A stretch of 64,000 nt of DNA from positions 62,001-126,000 of the forward strand of contig JAFWHB010000014.1 in the NCBI GenBank assembly GCA_017512145.1, given 5' to 3'. The notes beneath the pieces are model-generated. The model did not search any database, was not told the origin of the DNA, and worked only from the letters and a program-made list of their open reading frames with translations. Shown here piece after piece: positions 26,105 to 33,158 of this stretch. Made by a program: the position numbers and the translations under genes. The stretch's first letter is position 1. Each line of letters opens with the position of its first letter. The DNA comes from Mogibacterium sp. GTDB lineage: Bacteria; Bacillota; Clostridia; Peptostreptococcales; Anaerovoracaceae.

Positions 26105-26977
26105 TTAGTCCTCCGGTACGTAACCGATCTTGTTTGACTTTCTCTCGTAGAGGAAATCCTCATTGATCTGGATTCCGAATGGTGCGTTCAGCTCTCTGAA
26201 GTTCTCAGGAGTGATTGTGTTGAGCTTGGATGGGCTCATTGAGAGAACCTTGACGAGGATCTCTGCTGACTTCTCAACTGTGTGCATGAGTCCGAATGCG
26301 AGGTCAAAGTCCTTGCCGCAGCAGAATGCTCCGTGATGTGCCCATACAGCTACGTCCTGCTTCTTCATGATCTCTGCTGTCATTTCGCCGATCTGGCGTC
26401 CGCCGCAGATGACCCATGGAACAATGCCGATACCCTCAGGGAATACGACAGCGCATTCTGTTACCATCTCGAAGATCTCTCTTGTGAATACTCTGCTGTC
26501 GAGTGGAAGTACGAATGTGAGTGCGATAGTGTTGCCCGGGTGGCAGTGATAAACTACTCTCATCTCAGGGTCTCTTGCCTTGAGAACCTCGAGGTTTGCA
26601 AGATGTGTAGGCAGCTCGGATGTAGGCATTCCGCCGTCCCTGAGTCCCCATACGATGCGGTATCTGTTGCCCTCTTCATTGAGTTCGATTATGCATACGT
26701 TAGCTTCAGGATCGAGCTCGATGTTGCGGAAGTACTTGCCGGATCCGCTTACCATGAAATACTCACCTGCAAGTCCCGGGAATGCGGACTCATCGCCCTT
26801 CTGCCAGCCGATTACTCTCCACTCGCCCTCTTTGAAATCCTCTCTGAGTGCCTCGACCTCTTCAGCCTTCATTCTGTAGCTGAGGTTGCCACCGTTTCTT
26901 TCATGCCATCCCTGGTTGAATCCGTCCATGGCCATTCTTGCATAGCTCTTCATAAGATCTGAATCAAGTACTCTCAT
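26105..26977 (-). CDS. rhaD: Rhamnulose-1-phosphate aldolase
   Basis: This class II aldolase (290 residues) splits L-rhamnulose-1-phosphate into dihydroxyacetone phosphate and lactaldehyde. It shows the family zinc site: Glu in GMPTSELPTHL, the HCHPGN pair of His residues, and a further His in VWAHHGAFCCG. The early Asn-rich GGNLSYRM segment binds the phosphate. It is the first gene of the operon, read away from the AraC regulator. The lactaldehyde it makes could be handled by the alcohol dehydrogenase or the aldehyde oxidoreductase elsewhere in the window. Confidence 0.94.
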   Translation of the reverse strand: MRVLDSDLMKSYARMAMDGFNQGWHERNGGNLSYRMKAEEVEALREDFKEGEWRVIGWQKGDESAFPGLAGEYFMVSGSGKYFRNIELDPEANVCIIELNEEGNRYRIVWGLRDGGMPTSELPTHLANLEVLKARDPEMRVVYHCHPGNTIALTFVLPLDSRVFTREIFEMVTECAVVFPEGIGIVPWVICGGRQIGEMTAEIMKKQDVAVWAHHGAFCCGKDFDLAFGLMHTVEKSAEILVKVLSMSPSKLNTITPENFRELNAPFGIQINEDFLYERKSNKIGYVPED

Positions 26978-27092
26978 CTTGTGCTCCTTTTCATGTAATT
27001 ATCCTGCAACTCCCTGCAGACACTGATTTATTATCCGCAATCATTATATAAGGACTTGATTTGCCAGAATAGGTTCTGATTTGAGCTTTTTT

Positions 27093-27118
27093 GCGTCCTT
27101 TATTGCAAATTCGGACGC
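27093..27118. promoter_or_regulatory. Inverted repeat in the rhaD-araC intergenic region
   Basis: GCGTCC and GGACGC flank a 14-base AT-rich centre in the 240-base divergent control region. It is a candidate binding site for the AraC protein or a small hairpin. Confidence 0.3.
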
Positions 27119-27158
27119 TGGGTATTATTCTTTGCAGTGAAAGGGGTAATTAATTGGT

Positions 27159-27188
27159 GGTGACAGGGGGTCGGTTCTCTGTCTCACC
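27159..27188. repeat. REP-like palindrome in the AraC leader
   Basis: An imperfect palindrome (GGTGACAG arm, CTGTCTCACC arm with a two-base bulge) has a loop containing GGGGTCGGTT. Very similar short palindromes are scattered in many Firmicutes genomes as I remember them, often beside REP-associated transposases. None is in this window. Confidence 0.45.
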
Positions 27189-27217
27189 CTGTAATAACAC
27201 CGCAAAGGAGAAGCCGT

Positions 27218-28219
27218 ATGGATTCTGAACTTCTTAAAATACTGTCTAAAATAACTCCTGAAGAGCAGGAGATTCTGGATGGTCGCAGCAGCATAGACCG
27301 CAGCCTATATTACCAGGCTGATCAGTCAGCAGGTTCACACAGCCGGACTGATGAGGTCGATGCATCTCTGGTCCTCACCAACGGCAAGCTTATCGATATG
27401 CGCCCGCATACCAGATTCATACACTTCCCTGAGCACACTCACAACTATGTTGAGTTTGTATACATGTGCCAGGGCCAGACAACTCATATTATCGATGGCA
27501 ACCGGATCCTGCTCAAAGAGGGTGATCTGCTGTTCATGAACCAGAATGCTCATCAGGAGATCATGCCTGCGGGTGAGACGGACATCGCAGTCAACTTCAT
27601 GATCATGCCCCATTTCTTCGACACGGTCCTCCGCAATCTGGAGAATGAATCCGGAGCCCTCCGGGATTTTCTTATCAGCTGCCTCACAGACCGTGACATG
27701 GGCGGCAACTATCTGTACTTTGACGCCGCTGACATACTTCCGGTGCAGAATCTCATGGAGAACATGATATGGATAATGATCAACGAGCCTCAGAACAGAC
27801 GAACACTCAGCCAGAACACCATATCACTCCTCTTCATGACACTCATCGATCAGGCATCACACCTGCATGTCTCCGGCAGCTCATACGAGCAGAAGCTTCT
27901 GCTGCATCTGTTCAACTATATAGATACCCAGTATCAGAGTGCTTCCCTGTCTGATTTCGCAGAGGAGCACCATGAAGACATATACACATTGAGCCGTTTC
28001 ATCAAAAAGAAAACCGGCAGGACCTTCAAAGACCTGCTGGTTGAAAAGCGCCTGCGTCAGGCTGAATATTTACTTAATAATACCGCACTTCCTGTCGCGG
28101 ATATATCACTGTCAGTCGGCTACGAGAATACCAGTTACTTTCACCGTATATTCAGAGACGCCTACGGCATGAGCCCGCGCGACATGCGGCTCGGGCGAGT
28201 CAGGGGACGTACCCGCTGA
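27218..28219 (+). CDS. AraC-family transcriptional regulator
   Basis: This 333-residue regulator has an N-terminal cupin-like sensing domain (IHFPEHTHNYVEFVYMCQG, then GDLLFMNQNAHQEI) and a C-terminal double helix-turn-helix of the AraC type (about residues 230-325, ending in VGYENTSYFHRIFRDAYGMSPRDMR). The ATG follows AAGGAG by about eight bases. It is divergent from rhaD and so most likely activates the sugar operon in response to rhamnose or its product. Oddly, the last seven residues and the stop codon are encoded by a 27-base palindrome that occurs again at 42931-42957. Confidence 0.92.
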   Translation: MDSELLKILSKITPEEQEILDGRSSIDRSLYYQADQSAGSHSRTDEVDASLVLTNGKLIDMRPHTRFIHFPEHTHNYVEFVYMCQGQTTHIIDGNRILLKEGDLLFMNQNAHQEIMPAGETDIAVNFMIMPHFFDTVLRNLENESGALRDFLISCLTDRDMGGNYLYFDAADILPVQNLMENMIWIMINEPQNRRTLSQNTISLLFMTLIDQASHLHVSGSSYEQKLLLHLFNYIDTQYQSASLSDFAEEHHEDIYTLSRFIKKKTGRTFKDLLVEKRLRQAEYLLNNTALPVADISLSVGYENTSYFHRIFRDAYGMSPRDMRLGRVRGRTR

Positions 28220-28223
28220 CTCA
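28197..28223. repeat. 27-base dispersed palindrome, copy 1
   Basis: The arms GAGTCAG and CTGACTC enclose GGGACGTACCC-type sequence. It is identical in all 27 bases to the reverse complement of 42931-42957. It overlaps the 3' end of the AraC gene, including its stop codon. Confidence 0.8.
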
Positions 28224-28229
28224 AATTTC

Positions 28230-28260
28230 AAAAAAAGACTCCCGGAACAACCCGGAAGTC
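28230..28260 (-). terminator. Terminator of the lactate operon
   Basis: A nine-base stem with one mismatch (28237-28245 with 28252-28260) has a six-base loop and is followed by seven T on the minus strand. It lies 30 bases beyond the larA stop. Confidence 0.8.
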
Positions 28261-28289
28261 CTGATTTGCGCTAAGCAGCGAAACGCCCC

Positions 28290-29564
28290 TTATCTCACAA
28301 CTACTGATATTCCATTAGGAATGCAGGTCAGTGAGGCTGCCTCGCCTTTAATCTCTCTTGCCATTCTGTATGCAGTATTAATATCCGGTGCATAGGTCAT
28401 TTTAAGGCCTTCTATCATCTCTTTCTGCTCCGGTTCTGCCACGAATATAACGGTATGTTTTCTTACGATCCTTGCCAGTATCTGTGAGCACCACTGGTCA
28501 GGAGCAGTATCATTCTGCTCTGTTGCGAGGAACTTCTGATATGCATCCTCGATGGTAGGTTCATCAGCAATTATATGGTAAAAATAATCCCCGCCGTTCC
28601 CGTCCGAACAGCTTGCAAGCATAATGATTACCCCATCTTCCTTAACAGTTGCTTCAGCCGCGGTCATACCCTTTGGTGACTGATATGCATTCTGATCAAG
28701 CGGATATCCCCCGTTTGTCGTGATGACTATATCTGCAGGATGCGGTTTCACGGCTATATATTCCGAAATAAAATCGCAGCCTCTGCGGTGCGCAGTCTCG
28801 AAGTTACCTGCGAAGGCAGCTACAGTGTTCTTCTCTTCATCGATAACGACATTGCATATGAAAGCAAGATCCGCCATCCGGGCAGCGGCCAGCATGTCCT
28901 CATGAATCGGATTTTTATCCAATATCCCGGTCCTCGCATACGGACTGTCAATGAACTTGGAACAGTGATTCCCCATAACTGTAACGGCATCAGCGACGCC
29001 CGGCAGGACCGATTTGCGGCCTCCGGAAAAACCAGCAAAGAAATGAGCCTCGATAAAGCCCTCGGCAACCAGCAGCGAAGCATTTACCGCAGTCTTGTCT
29101 ATTATGCAGTCCGGGCCAGACGGGAGAATGCCAATCTTGGTATTCTTCGAAGGATCATGTGCATCGTGAACGACTATATGATCTCTGAACTCTTCATACA
29201 GTTCATCTCCGAGCTTTGCCCTTAATTCCTCTGTAGTTGTCAGGCGATGGAACCCTGTAGCAACCAGCAGAGTTATCTCTATGTCAGGGTTTCCCTGCCT
29301 GAGTTCATCGATCATGACAGGCAGTATGTCCTTTGAAGGTACCGGTCTGGTATGATCACTTATGATTATGACGCAATCCGGTTTGCCTTTGGCAAGCTCA
29401 TACAGGTGCGGACTGTCTATAGGGTGCTTCATAGCTTCCCTGACGATATCGATACCGCTCTTATCACTTACCAGTTCATCAACACGTGAAGTCAGCACCG
29501 GCGTATCATCCGGTACTTCAAGGCTGCACGTAGTATGTCCATAGTAAAAATCTACCGTTTTCAT
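28290..29564 (-). CDS. larA: Nickel-dependent lactate racemase
   Basis: This LarA-family protein of 424 residues interconverts L- and D-lactate using the nickel-pincer cofactor. It has SDHTRPVPS near the N-terminus, ATGFHRLTTTEEL with a catalytic His, and EAHFFAGFSGGRKSVLPG, which holds the second His and the Lys that anchors the pincer nucleotide. The ATG at 29564 follows AGGTGA by five bases; a GTG nine bases earlier is less likely. It is the last gene after the dehydrogenase and Etf genes. No larB, larC or larE (cofactor-making) genes are in the window. Some LarA homologues racemise other hydroxy acids. Confidence 0.9.
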   Translation of the reverse strand: MKTVDFYYGHTTCSLEVPDDTPVLTSRVDELVSDKSGIDIVREAMKHPIDSPHLYELAKGKPDCVIIISDHTRPVPSKDILPVMIDELRQGNPDIEITLLVATGFHRLTTTEELRAKLGDELYEEFRDHIVVHDAHDPSKNTKIGILPSGPDCIIDKTAVNASLLVAEGFIEAHFFAGFSGGRKSVLPGVADAVTVMGNHCSKFIDSPYARTGILDKNPIHEDMLAAARMADLAFICNVVIDEEKNTVAAFAGNFETAHRRGCDFISEYIAVKPHPADIVITTNGGYPLDQNAYQSPKGMTAAEATVKEDGVIIMLASCSDGNGGDYFYHIIADEPTIEDAYQKFLATEQNDTAPDQWCSQILARIVRKHTVIFVAEPEQKEMIEGLKMTYAPDINTAYRMAREIKGEAASLTCIPNGISVVVR

Positions 29565-29573
29565 CTGTCTCAC

Positions 29574-30581
29574 CTATGCTTTCAAGGCTCTGAATGCCTC
29601 CGTAAGTGCAGGAACCACATCATTGAGATTGCCGACTATGCCATAATCCGCAACACTGAAGATCGGCGCTTCAGGGTCCTTATTTATTGCAAAGACTTTG
29701 TCTGCCCCGGCTATTCCTGCAAGGTGCTGAATAGCTCCGGAAATACCGACAGCTATATACAGCTTAGGGGCTACTGTTTTACCTGATTGTCCTACCTGAT
29801 GTATATGCGGCATCCAACCGGCATCTACAACAGCACGGCTGCAGCCCACTGTTGCCCCGAGGACCTCAGCAAGCTCGAAGAGCTGTTTGAAATTATCAGC
29901 TGAGCCTACGCCTCTTCCTCCCGAGACAATTATCTCTGCCTCCTCGAGATTGACTGCATCAGCTACCTCCTGCACCCTTTCGACAAGCCTGGTTCTGATT
30001 TCTTCGGCTGCAACATGGAATTCTTCGTGTATTATTTCTCCGGTACGGGATTCGTCATAAGCTCCTTTGCGGAACACTCCCGGACGCACTGTGCCCATCT
30101 GAGGTCTGTGATCCGGGCACATAATGACTGCCATGAGATTCCCGCCAAAGGTAGGCCTTGTCCAGGCCATATTTCCGGTTGCCTCATCTATTCCGAGTTC
30201 TGTGCAGTCAGCTGTGAGACCTGTACCGATACGGCAGGATACGCGCGGAGCCATATCTCTTCCGTTATTAGTTGCACCAATCATAAGTGTTTCAGGTCTA
30301 TACTTGCGTACCAGCTCAACCAGCGCATTTACAAATGCATCTGTTGTATAGTACTCATACTCCGGGCCATCAACAACAATAGCCTTATCTGCTCCGTAAC
30401 GGATAGCATCTTCAGCTGCTTTATCTACATTATTGCCGATGACCACCGCCACAAGCTCGCAGGCCTTCTCATCTGCCAGCGGTCTGGCTGCATTCAGGAG
30501 CTCATAGCCGACATTCTTGGCTTTACCGCATTCGGTCTCAATATAGACCCACATGTTCTTATATTCATTCAGATTAGACAT
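29574..30581 (-). CDS. etfA: Electron transfer flavoprotein, alpha subunit
   Basis: The alpha chain (335 residues) of an electron-transferring flavoprotein. The C-terminal FAD domain shows IVSGGRGVGSADNF, SRAVVDAGWMPHIHQVGQSGKTV, and AVGISGAIQHLAGI, the standard EtfA signatures. There is no N-terminal ferredoxin-like domain with Cys clusters, unlike some Etf proteins of acetogens. It lies directly between etfB and larA in the lactate operon, so it most likely works with the GlcD-type dehydrogenase at 31412-32824 to link lactate oxidation to NAD and perhaps ferredoxin. Confidence 0.95.
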   Translation of the reverse strand: MSNLNEYKNMWVYIETECGKAKNVGYELLNAARPLADEKACELVAVVIGNNVDKAAEDAIRYGADKAIVVDGPEYEYYTTDAFVNALVELVRKYRPETLMIGATNNGRDMAPRVSCRIGTGLTADCTELGIDEATGNMAWTRPTFGGNLMAVIMCPDHRPQMGTVRPGVFRKGAYDESRTGEIIHEEFHVAAEEIRTRLVERVQEVADAVNLEEAEIIVSGGRGVGSADNFKQLFELAEVLGATVGCSRAVVDAGWMPHIHQVGQSGKTVAPKLYIAVGISGAIQHLAGIAGADKVFAINKDPEAPIFSVADYGIVGNLNDVVPALTEAFRALKA

Positions 30582-30590
30582 GATGACCTC

Positions 30591-31394
30591 CTATATGATT
30601 CCGGACTCATGCAGCATTGCTGTTATGGTCTCTGCAGCCTGATCTGCAGGCACTTTGCTGAGTATCGTTCCGTGCTTCTCTCTTACAGGTGTATATGACT
30701 TCTTCACCTTGGTAGGGGATCCGTTCAGCCCGCACTTTGCAAGGTCGACAGTCTCAAGATCTGCCTCTGTAAGCACATTAATGCTGCGCTTCTTTGACTC
30801 AAGCCATGGCCCTATGCTAGGGTAGCGTGGTTCATACGGAAGCCTGACCACGGTAACGACAGCAGGGAGCTTTACCGAAATAATGTCATAGCCATTGTCA
30901 CAGTCTCTCTTTACCCTCAGCTCATCATTCTCTTCATCGATGCCAAGAGCATATGTTACCTGCGGCAGCCCGAGGTGCTCTGCGATTTCCGGTGCTACCT
31001 GTGCTGTATCACCGTCTACAGCCTGCTTTCCACCGAGTATGAGATCAAACTTAAGGCCTTCTCTCTTCTCCACAGTCTTTATCGCCTCAGACAGGATGTA
31101 GCTCGTAGCGAGAGTGTCAGAACCGCCAAATTTACGTCCGGATACAAGATATCCTTCATCTGCTCCGACTGCCAGGCACGAGCGTATGGCCTCCGCAGCC
31201 TGTGGCGGTCCCATTGAAATGACGACTACACGTCCGCCCAGTTTTTCTTTAAGACGCACAGCAGCTTCAAGAGCATATGTATCAAATGGATTCACTATGC
31301 TCGGTACTCCTGCACGGATCAGCGTATGTGTCTCCGGATCAATTCTGATCTCAGTTGTATCCGGAACCTGTTTAACGCAAACACATATATTCAC
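30591..31394 (-). CDS. etfB: Electron transfer flavoprotein, beta subunit
   Basis: The beta chain (267 residues) starts with MNICVCVKQVPDTTEIRID and contains DGDTAQVAPEIAEHLGLPQVTYA and VVTVVRLPYEPRYPSIG, the hallmarks of EtfB. Beta chains of bifurcating Etf proteins carry a second FAD and an NAD site near the DGDTAQV loop; the loop here fits that group, though sequence alone does not prove bifurcation. It follows lctD by 17 bases and precedes etfA by nine. Confidence 0.95.
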   Translation of the reverse strand: MNICVCVKQVPDTTEIRIDPETHTLIRAGVPSIVNPFDTYALEAAVRLKEKLGGRVVVISMGPPQAAEAIRSCLAVGADEGYLVSGRKFGGSDTLATSYILSEAIKTVEKREGLKFDLILGGKQAVDGDTAQVAPEIAEHLGLPQVTYALGIDEENDELRVKRDCDNGYDIISVKLPAVVTVVRLPYEPRYPSIGPWLESKKRSINVLTEADLETVDLAKCGLNGSPTKVKKSYTPVREKHGTILSKVPADQAAETITAMLHESGII

Positions 31395-31411
31395 TGTCGC
31401 ACCTCCCCGTT

Positions 31412-32824
31412 TTACAGCGTATAGCAGACCTTACCCGGATTAAGAATCATCTTCGGGTCAAAGACTTTTTTGATTCCCAGCATGAGCTCCATATTTGTCT
31501 CTCCGACAGAGTCCACAAGATATTTGATCTTACCCGAACCGATGCCATGCTCTCCGGATACAAGACCGCCGCATCTGGTAGCCTCGCGGTAAATTATGTC
31601 AAAGAATTCATCGACTCTCCGCTTGAATTCCTCTTCCTCAAGGTCATTTGAGCACTGGTAAATGTGCAGATTGCCGTCTCCGGCATGTCCAAAGGTCTTG
31701 ATCTCAAGCCCGCATTTCTTTCCCTGTTCATTGACGAACTCGAGGTAGTCAGCGATCTTGTTGACAGGGACCACGACATCACACTCATCGAGCAGCTTGG
31801 TCTCTTCCATTATTGCCTCAAGGAACGACGATCTTGCAGCCCATGCATCCTTGATCCTGTTGCTGGTGTCTGCTATCAGCACATCCATTGCGCCACAGTC
31901 CAGCGCTATGCCGGCAGCCTGCTCAATAAGCTGGTCGACCTCTTCAACCGAAGTGCCATCCAGAGTTATGAGCAGATAGGCATTGATCGGCTCACCATTC
32001 AGTTCCTGTGGGAAAACAGCTTTGCCTACATAGCGTTCGGAGAGCATCACTATTTCACGCTCCATGAATTCTATGGCCTGCGGATCCATGTGATTCATCC
32101 TGAATTTTGGTACGGTCGCGAGCGCAGTTTTCAGATCACGGAAAGGTATTATCAGGGAAGCCATCGCCTTAGGTGCCGGAATGATTTTAAGTGTCAGCTC
32201 AGTAATGATACCAAGAGTGCCTTCTGAGCCGATCATCAGATTCATAAGAGAATAACCTGAAGATGTTTTTGATACTGTGGCACCCATATGCGTTATTTCT
32301 CCGTTTGGAAGAACGACAGTCATTGCCCTGACATAATCGCGTGTCGTTCCGTATTTTACCGCTCTCATCCCGCCTGCGTTGGTCGCGACATTACCGCCTA
32401 CACAGGCGAATTTCTCTCCCGGATCAGGCGGGTACAGCATGCCTCTTGTGAGACAGTCTGCAGCAAGGTCAGCAAGAAGGACTCCTGCCTCTATATTTAC
32501 GACAAAGTTCTCGAGATCATATGAAATGATACGGTTCATCTTGGATATGTCGAGAAGGACTCCTCCAAGTAAAGGAACAGCACCGCCTGCAAGTCCGGTT
32601 CCGGCACCACGCGGTGTAACAGGAATATTGTTCTCATAGCAGATCTTCATTACGGCCGCCACCTCTTCAGTGGAGCGCGGCTGCACTGCAAGATCAGGCA
32701 TTCTGGTTCCGTATATCGGCATCTCATCTCTCGCATAGTCGGGACTGATATCCTCACCGGTATAAACATAACCCGATACCTTCCGTATCTCACTTATGAT
32801 CTCAGGCGTTAATTGGTTATACAT
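31412..32824 (-). CDS. lctD: FAD-linked lactate dehydrogenase (GlcD/LctD type)
   Basis: This 470-residue flavoenzyme has an N-terminal FAD-binding domain (TPRGAGTGLAGGAVPLLGGVLLDISKM, then DPGEKFACVGGNVATNAGGMRAVKYG) and a C-terminal substrate domain with FGHAGDGNLH and SGEHGIGSGK, as in D-lactate dehydrogenase/glycolate oxidase subunit D. The start at 32824 follows GGAGG by eight bases. With etfB, etfA and larA right behind, the order matches the logic of the Acetobacterium woodii lactate dehydrogenase/Etf complex. With the racemase present, either lactate isomer could be used. Confidence 0.9.
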   Translation of the reverse strand: MYNQLTPEIISEIRKVSGYVYTGEDISPDYARDEMPIYGTRMPDLAVQPRSTEEVAAVMKICYENNIPVTPRGAGTGLAGGAVPLLGGVLLDISKMNRIISYDLENFVVNIEAGVLLADLAADCLTRGMLYPPDPGEKFACVGGNVATNAGGMRAVKYGTTRDYVRAMTVVLPNGEITHMGATVSKTSSGYSLMNLMIGSEGTLGIITELTLKIIPAPKAMASLIIPFRDLKTALATVPKFRMNHMDPQAIEFMEREIVMLSERYVGKAVFPQELNGEPINAYLLITLDGTSVEEVDQLIEQAAGIALDCGAMDVLIADTSNRIKDAWAARSSFLEAIMEETKLLDECDVVVPVNKIADYLEFVNEQGKKCGLEIKTFGHAGDGNLHIYQCSNDLEEEEFKRRVDEFFDIIYREATRCGGLVSGEHGIGSGKIKYLVDSVGETNMELMLGIKKVFDPKMILNPGKVCYTL

Positions 32825-32868
32825 GTACTTGCCCTCCGGAAACTGTCTGTTTTTATTCACTGCGAAAA

Positions 32869-32894
32869 TACCGGGACGTATACGCCCCGGTATA
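32869..32894 (-). terminator. Hairpin between moaD and lctD
   Basis: An 8-bp stem ATACCGGG / CCCGGTAT (32869-32876 with 32887-32894) has a ten-base loop and a TTTT tail on the minus strand. It can end the FIST-AOR-MoaD transcript, but only 45 bases remain before lctD, so some read-through may feed the lactate operon. Confidence 0.6.
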
Positions 32895-32921
32895 AGCGCT
32901 GATATGATTTATTGATGCTTA

Positions 32922-33158
32922 TTAGCCCCCTGCTACCAGAGGCATTACCGTCAGAATGTCTCCATCCTGCGGAACGAATGATTTGTCCTTCCTGACACGG
33001 TTCACAAGAATAGTAACAGCAACATCCTTCTCGGAAGCGCCTGTCTCATCGAGGATCTGCCCCACTGTGAGGCCTTCCTTATCGAGATGCCAGTAACCAT
33101 CCTCTTCAACCGAAGGCATGTACGGCTTCATGATGCCGTAGAACTTGACTCTGATCAT
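32922..33158 (-). CDS. MoaD/ThiS-family sulfur carrier
   Basis: This 78-residue ubiquitin-like protein ends in the Gly-Gly needed for activation as a thiocarboxylate (PLVAGG). Internal LTVGQILDETG and GDILTVMP segments fit MoaD. It overlaps the AOR gene upstream by four bases. MoaD-type proteins beside tungsten aldehyde oxidoreductases are thought to supply sulfur to the pterin cofactor of that enzyme, so a dedicated role is likely; this is inferred from position. Confidence 0.87.
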   Translation of the reverse strand: MIRVKFYGIMKPYMPSVEEDGYWHLDKEGLTVGQILDETGASEKDVAVTILVNRVRKDKSFVPQDGDILTVMPLVAGG

